Assembly: GCF_019745455.1 (NCBI RefSeq)
Contig: NZ_JAIETD010000050.1
Coordinates: 100,694 to 164,693 of the forward strand
Direction: 5' to 3'
DNA length: 64,000 nt
From: Methylobacterium sp.
Lineage (GTDB): Bacteria > Pseudomonadota > Alphaproteobacteria > Rhizobiales > Beijerinckiaceae
Shown: positions 46,999-58,500 of the stretch, piece by piece
Layout: every line of letters starts with the position of its first letter
Position numbering within the stretch: position 1 is the stretch's first letter
The notes under the pieces: model-generated
Seen by the model: the letters and a program-made list of their open reading frames with translations, nothing else
What the model was told of the DNA's origin: nothing
The model's database searches: none
Program-made: the position numbers and the translations under genes

Positions 46999-47016
46999 CA
47001 TAAAGACATCTTTATG
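46999..47016. promoter_or_regulatory. 18-bp palindromic operator upstream of ahcY (candidate SahR/ArsR-type site)
   Basis: CATAAAGA-CA-TCTTTATG is a perfect 8-bp inverted repeat around a 2-base centre, strikingly AT-rich in this GC-rich region, 75 bases before the ahcY start. From memory, palindromes of the CATAAAGATATCTTTATG type precede ahcY, metH and metF in alphaproteobacteria and are attributed to the ArsR-family SahR regulator, which responds to S-adenosylhomocysteine. The regulator is not encoded in this window. Confidence 0.6.
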
Positions 47017-47091
47017 TCTTGATTGCTTCCTATCCGATCGCCTGCTACAGGCTCAGGCCGAGACGCAACGAGAGACGGAGCACGCAACGCA

Positions 47092-48492
47092 ATGGCCCAG
47101 GATTACATCGTCAAGGACATCAGCCTCGCCGAGTACGGCCGCAAGGAGATCTCGATCGCCGAGACCGAGATGCCGGGTCTGATGGCCACGCGCGAGGAAT
47201 ACGGCCCGTCGCAGCCCCTCAAGGGTGCCAAGATCGCCGGCTCGCTGCACATGACGATCCAGACCGCGGTGCTGATCGAGACCCTGAAGGCTCTCGGCGC
47301 CGACATCCGCTGGGTCTCCTGCAACATCTACTCGACCCAGGACCACGCTGCCGCCGCCATCGCGGCTGCCGGCATCCCCGTCTTCGCCATCAAGGGCGAG
47401 ACGCTGGAGGAGTACTGGGACTACACCTCGAAGCTGTTCGACTGGCACGACGGCGGCATGCCGAACATGATCCTCGACGATGGCGGCGACGCCACGATGT
47501 TCGTCCATTTGGGCCTGCGCGCCGAGAACGGCGACACCGCCTTCCTCGACAAGCCGGAATCGGAGGAGGAGGAGGTCTTCTTCGCGCTTCTCAAGAAGAA
47601 GCTCGCCGACAAGCCGAAGGGCTGGTTCGCCGGTCTCGCCGACTCGATCAAGGGCGTCTCGGAAGAGACCACCACCGGCGTTCACCGACTCTACAACCTC
47701 GCCAAGGAGGGCAAGCTGCTCTTCCCGGCGATCAACGTGAACGACGCCGTCACCAAGTCGAAGTTCGACAACCTCTACGGTTGCAAGGAGTCGCTGGTCG
47801 ACGGTATCCGCCGCGGCACCGACGTGATGATGGCCGGCAAGGTCGCCATGGTCGCCGGCTTCGGCGACGTCGGCAAGGGCTCGGCCGCTTCGCTCCGCAA
47901 TGCCGGCTGCCGCGTTCTGATCTCGGAAATCGACCCGATCTGCGCCCTCCAGGCCGCCATGGAAGGCTACGAGGTCGTGACGATGGAGGACGCGGCACCG
48001 CGCGCCGACATCTTCGTCACCGCCACCGGCAACAAGGACATCATCACGATCGATCACATGCGGGCCATGAAGGACCGTGCGATCGTCTGCAACATCGGTC
48101 ACTTCGACAACGAGATTCAGGTCGTCGGCCTGAAGAACATGAAGTGGTCCAACATCAAGCCGCAGGTGGACGAGATCACCTTCCCGGACGGCCACCGCAT
48201 CATCCTCCTCTCGGAGGGGCGCCTGGTGAATCTCGGCAACGCCACCGGCCACCCATCCTTCGTGATGTCGGCCTCCTTCACCAACCAGACCCTGGCCCAG
48301 ATCGAACTCTGGACCAATCCGGGCAAGTACGAGCGTCAGGTCTACACGCTGCCGAAGGCCCTCGACGAGAAGGTGGCCATGCTCCACCTCGAGAAGATCG
48401 GCGTGAAGCTCTCCAAGCTCCGCCCCGACCAGGCTGCCTATATCGGCGTCTCGGAGACCGGCCCGTTCAAGCCGGATCACTACCGCTACTGA
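47092..48492 (+). CDS. ahcY: adenosylhomocysteinase (S-adenosyl-L-homocysteine hydrolase)
   Basis: A 466-residue NAD-dependent enzyme that splits S-adenosylhomocysteine to adenosine and homocysteine, relieving methyltransferase inhibition in the activated-methyl cycle. It shows [20 protein letters not shown], the catalytic-site stretch [16 protein letters not shown], the NAD-binding [25 protein letters not shown], and the essential C-terminus PFKPDHYRY. The ATG at 47092 is used rather than an in-frame start 23 codons upstream. A strong terminator follows, so it is probably a single-gene unit. Confidence 0.98.
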   Translation: MAQDYIVKDISLAEYGRKEISIAETEMPGLMATREEYGPSQPLKGAKIAGSLHMTIQTAVLIETLKALGADIRWVSCNIYSTQDHAAAAIAAAGIPVFAIKGETLEEYWDYTSKLFDWHDGGMPNMILDDGGDATMFVHLGLRAENGDTAFLDKPESEEEEVFFALLKKKLADKPKGWFAGLADSIKGVSEETTTGVHRLYNLAKEGKLLFPAINVNDAVTKSKFDNLYGCKESLVDGIRRGTDVMMAGKVAMVAGFGDVGKGSAASLRNAGCRVLISEIDPICALQAAMEGYEVVTMEDAAPRADIFVTATGNKDIITIDHMRAMKDRAIVCNIGHFDNEIQVVGLKNMKWSNIKPQVDEITFPDGHRIILLSEGRLVNLGNATGHPSFVMSASFTNQTLAQIELWTNPGKYERQVYTLPKALDEKVAMLHLEKIGVKLSKLRPDQAAYIGVSETGPFKPDHYRY

Positions 48493-48518
48493 CCGGTCGC
48501 GGCAGCGCCCCCACAACG

Positions 48519-48550
48519 AAGAAGGCCCGGCGTCACCGCCGGGCCTTCTT
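48519..48550 (+). terminator. rho-independent terminator downstream of ahcY
   Basis: AAGAAGGCCCGGCG (48519-48532) and CGCCGGGCCTTCTT (48537-48550) are exact reverse complements around a TCAC loop. The stem itself supplies A and T ends on both strands, so it can act in both directions between ahcY and the convergent decayed chemoreceptor gene. Confidence 0.85.
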
Positions 48551-48575
48551 GCATTGCAGGCCGTGAGCCTTGGTC

Positions 48576-50024
48576 TCAGGCCACTCGGATCGTGCCGAGG
48601 AAGCGAGTGACCTCAGAACTGAGGCACTCGGACTGACCCGAGAGCGCCGTGGCCAGCGTCAGGACCTCGCTGGCTGAACCGCCAGTCTCCTTTGCGGAGC
48701 CGGCCACGCCCGCGATGTTGCCGGTGGCCTTGCCGGTGCCGGCTGCCGCCTGGGCGACATTTCGGGCGATCTCCTGAGTGGCGGCTCCCTGCTCTTCCAC
48801 GGCCGCGGCGATCGACGAGGCAAGATCGCTGAGCTGGTTGATTCGCCCGGTGATGGTGCCGATGGCTTCGACGGCGTGGCTCGTCGAACGCTGGATGCGG
48901 TTGATCTGGGTCGTGATCTCGTCCGTGGCGCGCGCGGTACGGGTCGCCAGTTCCTTGACCTCGGCTGCGACGACCGCGAAGCCGCGTCCCGCCTCGCCGG
49001 CGCGGGCCGCTTCGATCGTCACGTTCAGCGCCAGAAGGTTCGTCTGTCCGGCGATCGCCGAAATCACTCCGATGACGTCGCTGATCCGAAAGGGGCCTGG
49101 CTCAGATCCTGGACCAGCGAGGCGGCCTCGGTAGCTTCGGACACCGCTGTCCGGGCAAGCCGCGACGATCCGGAGACCTGCCGGGCGATCTCCTGAATCG
49201 ACGAGCCGAGCTCCTCGGCCGCCGATGCGACGGTGGCAACGTTGACGGAGGCTTCGTCGGCGGCCACGGCTGCGCCGTCTCGTCGGCGGTCGCGGTCAGA
49301 CGTTGCGCCGAGTGGCGCAGGTTTCCAGCAGCCGATGGGACGGTGCCGAGCGCTCTGCCCACAGCCTGCTCGACGCTGTTCGCCATCTGGTGCATCGCAG
49401 CCTTGCGTTGGTCTTCCACATCGAGACGCCCCGCCGTGGCGGCCTCGATGGCCCAGGACCCGAGTAGACTCTCCTTGAAACGGGCGAGAGCATCGACGAT
49501 GGCACGGATCTCGTCGCGACCATCGGCCTTCAGGAGCGATCCGTCGAGATTGCCCTCCGCCATCCCGCGTATCCGGGTGAGGACGGAATTGAGCCGTTTG
49601 ATCGGGGCGATGCTCAGAATGCTGGGACAACTCCGACGAGCATGGCCATGGCGCAAAATCCGAGCATGAGCATAATGCTGGTCTCCTCGGGCAAGGCTCC
49701 ATTGCGGGCAAGCATCGCATCGAGCTTAACCGCCGAGGCCTCGTCTTGTTGGGCCAGCACCGCGATATCTCTGACGTTGTCCTGCAGGTTGTTGGGGTCG
49801 TCCATCAGGACAACGTCGGGCAGGCTAGTCGCGCGGACACGCACGCTTCCGCGGAAGTTGATGGTGTAGCGTTGTTTGATGCTGTTGACGTCGCTGACAG
49901 TTGTCAATCCAAGATCAATCGAACTGATCTGGATAATGACTGATTCGGTGAGGGTGATCATCAGGATGGTGATGCGGTAGAAGCTTGCGACAACACGCCC
50001 GCCAATTCCGTAAGCGATTATCAT
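48576..50024 (-). pseudogene. decayed methyl-accepting chemotaxis protein gene (multiple frameshifts and an internal deletion)
   Basis: Four minus-strand reading-frame segments together resemble one chemoreceptor. 50024 to about 49625 encodes an N-terminal membrane and sensor part (SIDLGLTTVSDVNSIKQRY) and, abruptly, the second membrane helix LMLGFCAMAMLVGVV. About 49635-49270 encodes a HAMP domain (APIKRLNSVLTRIRGMAEGN). About 49270-49100 encodes [20 protein letters not shown]. 49100-48576 encodes the signalling tip ([19 protein letters not shown] with [15 protein letters not shown]). The frame changes near 49630, 49270 and 49095. The sensor domain is short, suggesting a deletion before the second helix. 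It should not yield a working receptor. Confidence 0.85.
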
Positions 50025-50349
50025 CGTATAGTAATTCTAAAAACTGATTTGGGAAAAACATAAATAATATGTGTCTGAAAATTTATTATTTTTTGATAAT
50101 CGATTTTTCTCCATTGATTGGAGTGGCGGTACCCTAACGGGCAATCCTGCGTGCCGGCGCTAGCGCCAGGCGGTTGGCACGGCGTCGAGAGCGGTTGTGT
50201 CTTTTCGGAATCACCTCGCGGCGGACGGCTCCGAAAATGCAAAGTTAAGCTTAATCCACTTCCGGGAGAATTCCGGCTCGCGCTAGTGTCGGCTGATTCA
50301 TCGGTCACGGTGAGTCGCCAGCCCGCGTGCGGGAAGGCGCTGGAGCGGC
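50025..50349. other. AT-rich intergenic region between the chemoreceptor remnant and divL
   Basis: About 50025-50110 is very AT-rich (runs such as ATTATTTTTTGATAAT), unlike the surrounding GC-rich DNA. It contains small inverted repeats: ATTAT/ATAAT at 50085-50100, CTCCA/TGGAG at 50109-50123, and a 12-bp palindrome GGCGCTAGCGCC at 50156-50167. No gene is seen. It presumably holds the promoter of divL and the remnant promoter of the dead receptor gene; low GC here may mark a rearrangement scar or acquired fragment. Confidence 0.6.
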
Positions 50350-52887
50350 GTGGCGGCGTCTCATCGGCGGGTCCTGAGGGCGGTAGAAACAATGCGGGTC
50401 GGTGCAGCGGCGCAGCCTACGGTGTGCGCCGGGGTTCTTCTCGTCGGTGTGGCCGGCGCACCGGTTCCGGCCTTGGCCGTGAACCTCGGGGCGACCTTGG
50501 CCGCCGACGTCGTCCAGCACACGCACAACGCCGCTGGCCTCGCGATCCTGATCGGGCTCACGGTGTTCGCGACGATTCTGTCTCTCCTGCATCTGCGGGA
50601 ACGCTCGCGCTGGGCCAAGCGTGAGGGCGGCCTCGCGGCCGAAGTGGCGCGGCTTCGTGGAGCACACGATCTCGCCGAGCTCCTGCTGAATGCCGAGCGC
50701 CAAGTCGTGGTGACATGGGCCGGCCGCGGCGATCCGACGATCGAGGGCGACATGACGCTCGCCCTCATGACGGACAGCCCTTCCGGCGGCGATCCCACCC
50801 GAGTCTTCGACTTTTCGAGATGGCTGGTCGCGTCCGACGCTGTCCTGCTCGATGATGCTGTGCGTAGCCTGCGCGAGAGGGGAACCGGCTTCCGGATGGC
50901 GCTGCGCGGGCAGGACGGTCGCTACTTCGAGGCCCAAGGCCAAGCCCTTGCTGGACGGGCCCTGTTGCGCCTGCGCGAGACCAGCGAGGAGCGACGCCAG
51001 CTCAACGAGTTGCGTCACAAGCTCGACGAGGCGAAGCGCGGCCTTGCCGCCCTGTCGGGCCTCCTCGACGCCATTCCGCAGCTCGTCTGGCAGCGCGACA
51101 AGGACGGGTCCCTGGCCTGGGTCAATTCCGCCTACGTCCAGGCGGTCGAGGCGCCGAGCCGCGAGACCGCCGTGGTCGATGGCATCGAGCTCCTCGATCG
51201 TCACGCGCGCGATGCGATCGCCCGGCAGGACGGAACGCGATCGCCCAGCGGTCGGGCGGCGATGCGCCTCTCCGCCGTCGTCGCCGGCGGCCGGCGCATT
51301 CTCGACGTCACCGAGTCCGTCGTCGAGGGCGGCCGCGTCGGCATTGCCGTCGACGTCTCCGAACTGGAGAGCGTGCGCGCCGACCTTCAGCGCCAGATGG
51401 ATGCCAATGTCCGCACCCTCGACCAGTTGCCCACCGCGGTGGCGATGTTCGACGCGCGCCAGCGCCTGATCTTCCATAATGCCGCCTACCGCCAGCTCTG
51501 GAGCCTCGACCACGCCTTTCTGGAGAACCGCCCCCTCGACGGCGAGATCCTCGACCATCTCCGGTCGATGCGAAAGCTGCCCGAACAGGCCGATTTCCGG
51601 TCATGGAAGGCGGACGTGCTCGCCGCCTACCGGGCGGCGGAGGCGAACGAGACCTGGTGGTACTTGCCCGACGGGCGTTCGCTGCGCGTCATCGCCGACC
51701 CGAACCCTCAGGGCGGCCTGACCTACCTGTTCGATGATGTTTCCGAGAGCGTGAAGCTCGAATCCCGCTACAACGCCCTCATGAGGGTCCAGGCGGAGAC
51801 CCTCGACACCCTGAAGGAACCTGTCGCGGTGTTCGGCGCCGACGGGCGCCTGACCTTCGCCAACCGCGCCTTCGCCACGGCCTGGCGCCTCGATGCGAAG
51901 ATGCTGCTTGAACGGCCGCGGATCGACGCAGTGATCGAGGCCTGCCGCATCCTCTCGCCGGAGGAGGAGCCCTGGCTCGATATCCGCGCCGCCGTCACCG
52001 ATCTCGAGACCCGAGCGGGGCTCACCTGCCGCCTCGAGATCATCGACGGCACCGTCCTCGACTGCGCGACGCAGCCCCTGCCCGAGGGCGCGACCCTTCT
52101 GACGCTCATCGACGTCACGGCGAGCGTCAACGTCGAGCGCGCCCTGACGGAGAAGAACGACGCCCTGGAGCGCGCCTCGCTCCTGCGCGACACCTTCGTC
52201 CATCACGTCTCCTATGAGCTGCGCTCGCCGCTGACCAACATCATCGGCTTTACCCAGCTTCTCGGCGACGAGACCGTCGGCGCCCTCAACGATCGCCAGC
52301 GCGAGTATTCCGACCACATCATGCGCTCGTCGGGCTCGCTTCTCGTGATGATCAACGACATCCTCGACCTCGCCTCGATCGATGCCGGTTCGCTCGAGCT
52401 GGCACGGGAGGTCGTGGATATCCGCGCCACCGTCGAGGCGGCCGCGCGAGGCCTCGACGATCGTTTCGCCGAATCGGCGATCGCCCTCGACCTGGCGGTC
52501 CCCGACGACATCGGCAGCTTCGTCGCCGACGGAAAGCGCGTCCGCCAGATCCTGTTCAACCTGCTCTCGAATGCCGTCGGCTTCTCCGCACCCGGCCAGA
52601 CCGTCCGCGTCGAGGTCAGCCGTGGCGACAACGAATTGACCCTGGCGGTGATCGACCAGGGACGCGGCATGCCGGTCGAGGTGGCGGCCCGTGTCTTTGA
52701 TCGTTTCGAAAGCCACACGTCCGGGACGCGCCACCGCGGCGTCGGCCTCGGCCTCTCGATCGTACGCTCCTTCGTGGAACTGCATGGCGGTCGCGTGGCA
52801 CTGAAATCGGCGCCGGGCGAAGGCACTCGCGTCATCTGCACGTTCCCGATCGCCGATCCCATCCATCAGCGGGATGCCGCCGAGTAA
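50350..52887 (+). CDS. divL: DivL-type PAS sensor kinase with tyrosine in place of the phospho-acceptor histidine
   Basis: An 845-residue protein with an N-terminal membrane segment (about residues 62-80), several PAS-like modules between about 230 and 590, a HisKA-type dimerisation domain and an ATPase domain. The H-box reads FVHHVSYELRSPLTNIIGF, with Tyr622 where histidine kinases have His; this is the hallmark of DivL. ATPase boxes look intact (NLLSNAVGFS, DQGRGMPVEV, RGVGLGLSIVRSF). In Caulobacter, DivL controls CckA and so CtrA during the cell cycle. Its place between ahcY and tsaE is a conserved alphaproteobacterial arrangement. GTG at 50350 is used; ATG at 50392 is an alternative. Confidence 0.85.
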   Translation: MAASHRRVLRAVETMRVGAAAQPTVCAGVLLVGVAGAPVPALAVNLGATLAADVVQHTHNAAGLAILIGLTVFATILSLLHLRERSRWAKREGGLAAEVARLRGAHDLAELLLNAERQVVVTWAGRGDPTIEGDMTLALMTDSPSGGDPTRVFDFSRWLVASDAVLLDDAVRSLRERGTGFRMALRGQDGRYFEAQGQALAGRALLRLRETSEERRQLNELRHKLDEAKRGLAALSGLLDAIPQLVWQRDKDGSLAWVNSAYVQAVEAPSRETAVVDGIELLDRHARDAIARQDGTRSPSGRAAMRLSAVVAGGRRILDVTESVVEGGRVGIAVDVSELESVRADLQRQMDANVRTLDQLPTAVAMFDARQRLIFHNAAYRQLWSLDHAFLENRPLDGEILDHLRSMRKLPEQADFRSWKADVLAAYRAAEANETWWYLPDGRSLRVIADPNPQGGLTYLFDDVSESVKLESRYNALMRVQAETLDTLKEPVAVFGADGRLTFANRAFATAWRLDAKMLLERPRIDAVIEACRILSPEEEPWLDIRAAVTDLETRAGLTCRLEIIDGTVLDCATQPLPEGATLLTLIDVTASVNVERALTEKNDALERASLLRDTFVHHVSYELRSPLTNIIGFTQLLGDETVGALNDRQREYSDHIMRSSGSLLVMINDILDLASIDAGSLELAREVVDIRATVEAAARGLDDRFAESAIALDLAVPDDIGSFVADGKRVRQILFNLLSNAVGFSAPGQTVRVEVSRGDNELTLAVIDQGRGMPVEVAARVFDRFESHTSGTRHRGVGLGLSIVRSFVELHGGRVALKSAPGEGTRVICTFPIADPIHQRDAAE

Positions 52888-53010
52888 CAGCCTGCATCCT
52901 TCTTGCCTGATCGGAAGCGACGCGGGCGGGATTGGTTAACGATCCTTGGCTATCCGTGTATCTCGCGCGTTGCCGTGACGATGAACGTGGGCGGCCAGGG
53001 AGGTTCGGCG

Positions 53011-54576
53011 GTGAGTGACGACGGCCACGGTCCGGCTGCACCGGAGATGCCAGCGCCGGCGGCCTGGGAGATCATGCTTCCGGAAGAAGGTGCGACCGAG
53101 GATCTCGGCCGCTTCCTCGCCGACCTCCTGATGCCGGGCGACCTCGTCGCGCTGTCGGGCGGCCTCGGCGGCGGCAAGACTACCCTCGCCCGCGCCATCA
53201 TTCGCGAACTCGTCGGCGAGCCCGAACTCGACGTGCCGAGCCCGACCTTCACCCTGGTTCAACCCTATGAGGTCAGGGGCGGGCGCACCATCGTTCACGC
53301 CGACCTGTATCGCCTGCGCAGCCCCGACGAACTGGTGGAACTCGGCTTCGACGAAATGACCGAGGATGCGATCACCCTTGTCGAGTGGCCGGAACGCTTG
53401 GGATCGCGCGACGGCCCGATCCTGTTCGTGGACCTTTCGCTGCGGCCGCAATTCGGTGACAACGCCCGCTTCGCCAGGATCGACGGGACGGGCGGCATGC
53501 GCGCTCGCCTCCAGCGTGCCCGCGCCCTGAAGGTGCTGATGGAACGCACCGGCTGGGAAGAGGCGACCCGGATCCCGATGCAGGGCGACGCCTCATCCCG
53601 CGCCTACGAGCGCCTGGTGAAGCCGGACGGCAGCAAGGGGGTGCTGATGATCGCGCCGGCGCGCCCTGACGGGCCACCGGTGCGCAACGGCAAGCCCTAC
53701 AGCGCCATCGTCAAGCTTGCAGAGAGCGTCCACGCCTTCGTCGGCGTCGACCGGGGCTTGCGCGCCCTGGGCTTCTCGGCGCCGAAGATCTACGGCGAGG
53801 ATCTCGCCAACGGCCTCCTCATCATCGAGGATCTTGGCTCGGAACCCGTCGTCGACGCCAATGGCCCGCGCCCCGAGCGCTATGCCGAGGCGACGCGGCT
53901 CCTCGCCAAGCTCCATGCGACGCAGCTCCCAGGCGTCCTGCCGGTGGCCGACGGCATCGATCATGTCCTGCCGCCCTACGACCTCGAAGCCCTGCTGTTC
54001 GAGACCGAGCTGCTGCCGGACTGGTATTGCCCGGCCATGCGTGGCGAGAGCTTGCCCGGTCCGGCCCGGTCCGAGTTCGTGGCCCTCTGGGCCGAAGTCC
54101 TGCGCAGTGTGGAGCCGGCACAGCCGACCTGGACCCTGCGCGACTACCATTCGCCGAACTTGATCTGGCTGCCGGCACGCGAGGGCCTCGAGCGCATCGG
54201 CGTCATCGACTTCCAGGACGCGGTGCTCGGCCATCCCGCCTACGACGTCGCCTCCCTCCTGCAGGACGCCCGCGTCGATGCCAGCCCGGACCTCGAATTG
54301 CGGCTGCTTGGCCTCTATGCCCGCGAGCGCCGCGCGCGCGATGCCGATTTCGACGTTGAGGACTTCGCCCGCGCCTACGCGATCCTGGCGGCGCAGCGCG
54401 CGACCAAGATCCTCGGCATCTTCGCCCGTCTTGACCGCCGCGACGGAAAGCCCGGCTATCTCGCTCATCTGCCGCGCATCGAGGGCTACCTTGCCCGCAA
54501 CCTCGCCCATCCGGCCTTGACGCGGCTGCGCCTCTGGCACGAGGAGCACCTGCCGGGGCTGCTCGGCCCCCGCTGA
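53011..54576 (+). CDS. fusion of TsaE (t6A tRNA modification ATPase) and AmgK-type sugar kinase
   Basis: A 521-residue two-domain protein. Residues about 20-165 are TsaE, the ATPase of the threonylcarbamoyladenosine complex, with Walker A SGGLGGGKTTLA (Lys57 region), PSPTFTLVQPYE and LYRLRSPDELVELGFDE. Residues about 175-510 are an aminoglycoside-phosphotransferase-fold kinase (GDASSRAYERL, LRDYHSPNLIWL, GVIDFQDAVLGHPAYDV), matching AmgK, which phosphorylates the anomeric position of N-acetylmuramate/N-acetylglucosamine. murU follows 20 bases later, completing cell-wall recycling. GTG at 53011, with GGGAGG upstream, is preferred; ATG at 52981 is possible. Confidence 0.9.
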   Translation: MSDDGHGPAAPEMPAPAAWEIMLPEEGATEDLGRFLADLLMPGDLVALSGGLGGGKTTLARAIIRELVGEPELDVPSPTFTLVQPYEVRGGRTIVHADLYRLRSPDELVELGFDEMTEDAITLVEWPERLGSRDGPILFVDLSLRPQFGDNARFARIDGTGGMRARLQRARALKVLMERTGWEEATRIPMQGDASSRAYERLVKPDGSKGVLMIAPARPDGPPVRNGKPYSAIVKLAESVHAFVGVDRGLRALGFSAPKIYGEDLANGLLIIEDLGSEPVVDANGPRPERYAEATRLLAKLHATQLPGVLPVADGIDHVLPPYDLEALLFETELLPDWYCPAMRGESLPGPARSEFVALWAEVLRSVEPAQPTWTLRDYHSPNLIWLPAREGLERIGVIDFQDAVLGHPAYDVASLLQDARVDASPDLELRLLGLYARERRARDADFDVEDFARAYAILAAQRATKILGIFARLDRRDGKPGYLAHLPRIEGYLARNLAHPALTRLRLWHEEHLPGLLGPR

Positions 54577-54596
54577 TTCGACACGGCAGGACTCTA

Positions 54597-55349
<753 letters not shown>

Positions 55350-55559
55350 GGTGCGGCGCGCGGCCGCCGGCCGTCGCCGAAAAATTTAGGCTGCCTGGGG
55401 GCTTATGCAGCGCTTGGACCGGCCATTTGGCCATGCCGTTCTGCTGGTAAATCGTGGGCTGGGTCGCTATCTGCCATTGAAGCTGCTCGAACGCTCTACC
55501 ATCGACTTCGCGCACGAATAGGGGTTCGCGCGCCCTGACATCAGAGGCGATCCGAGACC

Positions 55560-58500
55560 GTGCCCGCCTCCCACGTCTTCACCATTCCTCCCGGCGCACC
55601 GTTCCTGCCGAGCCTGGCCGATGCCCTGATCGAGGGCCGGCTCGTCGGCGACCTCGGCGGCGATCCGTTCGCGCTCGCGTCCGTTACCTTTTACCTGCCG
55701 ACCCGGCGCTCGGCGCGGGCGCTCTCGGCCTGCCTCGCCGAGCGTCTCGGCGGTGCCGCGCTCCTGCCGCGAATGATCCCCCTCGGCGAGGCCGATGAGG
55801 CCGAGCTCGATCTCGCCACGAGCCCGCTTCTTGAGAACGCGCCCGACCTCCTCGCCCCGGCTATGCCGCCCCTGGAGCGGCGCCTGATCCTGGCGCGCCT
55901 CGTCCAGTCCTGGGCCGAAACCGTGGACCGCAGCCTGCTGCCGATCGACGACGAGGTGCCGTTCCTCGTGCCCTCGTCGCCGGCCGACGCCGTGGCTTTG
56001 GCCGACGACCTCGAACGGCTGATGGATGCTCTTACCGTCGAGGGGTTGCCCTGGGAGGCGATCGCCGGCGCGGTCGAGGCCGAATACTCGCGCTACTTCG
56101 GCCTGACCCTCGATTTCGTTCGGATCGCCGCCGAGAACTGGCCGGCGATCCTGGCCGGCCGCGGCCTCAGCGATCCTGTCGCGCGCTCGCGCCTGATGGT
56201 GCTGGCCGAGTCGGAGCGGCTCACGCGCGAGAAGCCGGACGATCCGGTGATCGTGGCCGGCTCCACCGGTTCGGTGCCGGCCACCGCCCGGCTCATCGCC
56301 GCCGTTGCCGGGCTGCCGCGCGGCGCCGTCGTGTTGCCGGGCCTCGACCACGACCTCGATGCCGAGGGCTGGGCGGCCATCGAGAGGGGGGAGGGGGCCG
56401 AGCGCACGATCGCGCACGGCCATCCCCAGGCCGTCCTGCACCGCCTCCTCGGGCATCGCTGCCTGAACCTCGACCGCCAGACCGTCGCCGCACTCGGGAC
56501 ATCCTCAGCCGAGGCGACGGCCCGGGCGGCGATGCTCTCCCAGGCCCTGCGCCCGGCCGAGACCACCGACGCCTGGGCGCAGCTCGACGCGTCCGACCGC
56601 GATTCCCTCGCGACGATGGGCATGACTGGAATCGCCGTCGTCGAGGCGGCCGACGAGCGCGAGGAGGCGCTCATCGCCGCCATCGCCCTGCGAGAGACCC
56701 TCGAAACTCCCGGCGCCACCGCCGCCCTCGTCACGCCCGACCGCAAGCTCGCCATCCGCGTTGCGGCCGAACTCGGCCGCTGGGGCGTGACGGCGGAGGA
56801 TTCCGCCGGCGAGCCACTCTCGCGCAGCCAGGCAGGCCGCTTCGCGCGGCTCGTGGCCGAACTCGCGACCGACCTTCAGCCGGCGAAGATCATCGCGCTT
56901 CTCGCCCATCCGTTCGTGCGTCTGGGATCTCAGCGTGCCGATATCGTGCGCGCGGCGGCGGCACTCGAGATCGGCGCGCTGCGCGGTCCCGCACCCGCAC
57001 CGGGCTTTTCGGGCATCGCCAAGGCCCTTGAGGACCAGCACACGGCAACCGGCCGCCGGCCCCGCCCGAAGCGCCGATTGACCGACCTCGACTGGAACCT
57101 CGCCGCCGGCCTCGTCGCCCGGCTTATCGAGGCCTTCGCCGATTTCCCCAGTCCGGACGAGCCGGAGCGCGGCAACCTCGTCGAGATGTCCGTGCGCCAT
57201 CGCGCTGTCTGCGACCGGCTCCTCGCCGGACCCGAGGAGGAGATGCCGCAGGACGGCTCCCTCGACGTTCTCGACACCCTGTTCGACGATCTCGGCATGG
57301 CCGAGCCCGGCCTGATGCCGGGCGCCTTCACCGAGTATCCGGCCTTCTTCACTGCGCTCGCCGCCGAGCGGATCGTGGCCTGCGGCGGCCCTGCGCCGCA
57401 TCCGCGCCTTCGCATCCTCGGGCTCCTCGAATCGCGTCTTCTGAGCGTCGACCGGGTCGTCGTCGCTGGCCTCGACGAGGGCGTCTGGCCGTCCCGGACG
57501 GTGACGGATTCCTTCCTCAACCGGCCGATGCGCGAGGAGGTCGGGCTCAATCCGCCCGAGCGGCGGATCGGCCAGAGCGCCCACGATTTCGTCCAGGCGC
57601 TCGGCTGCCGCGATGCCCTGATCACCCGCGCCGGCAAGCGCGAGAGTTCTCCGATGGTGCCCTCGCGCTTCCTTCAGCGCTTGCGCGCCTTCGTCGGCGA
57701 GGCGCATTGGGCTGCCGCGAAGGCGCATGGCGAGCGCTTCGTCTCCTATGCGGCGATTCTCGATACGGCCGCCGTGGCGGACCAACCGCGGGTGTCGCAG
57801 CCCAAGCCCCGGCCGGATCCTGCCCTGTTCCCGCGGTCCTTGAGCGTTACAGAGATCGAGACGCTGGTGCGCGATCCCTACGTCATCTTCGCCCGGCACG
57901 TGCTCGGCCTTGAACCGCTCGAGCCGGTGGCGGGAATGCCGGGCGCCGCCGAGCGCGGCACCCTCGTTCACGCCATCCTCGGTCAATTCGCTCAGGATTT
58001 CCCCGAGGCGATGCCGAAGGATGCCGCCGAGCGGCTCTATTCCCTTGCGCTCGATGCCTTCGGCCCCATCGCCGATACCTATCCCGAGCTCTACGCCGAA
58101 TGGTGGCCGCGCTACGAGCGGATGGCGGCGCGTTTCCTCGGCTGGGAAACGGAGCGCCGTCCCGGCCTCCAGCGTATCCATCCGGAAGTCTCCGGTACCT
58201 GGACGATCCCGCTCGGCCGCGACAGCGTCACCCTGAGGGCGCGGGCCGACCGGATCGAACTCGGCCGCGACGGCGGCGCCTGCATCGTCGATTTCAAGAC
58301 CGGGGTTCCGCCGAGCAACAGGGAGGTCTTCGCCGGCTTCTCACCGCAGCTCACCCTGGAAGCGGCGATGCTCAAGGCCGGATCCTTCACCGGCGTGTCC
58401 GCGCCCGCGACCACGCCGGACCTCCTCTACGTCCATGCCTCGGGCGGCCGCAAACCCTTCGAGCCGCTGCCGTTGAAGCCTCCCCGGGGCGATGCCCGCA

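Noticed and set aside
46938..47091. SAH or SAM riboswitch upstream of ahcY
   Set aside because: The leader has no convincing conserved aptamer-like pairing; the only strong feature is a DNA palindrome typical of a protein operator.
47053..48516. Long minus-strand ORF (487 codons) opposite ahcY
   Set aside because: It mirrors the codon structure of ahcY in GC-rich DNA and has no recognisable domain; the sense product is unmistakable.
50041..50110. Replication origin or phage att site in the AT-rich stretch
   Set aside because: No DnaA boxes in ordered array, no iterons and no integrase. It is better read as promoter or scar DNA.
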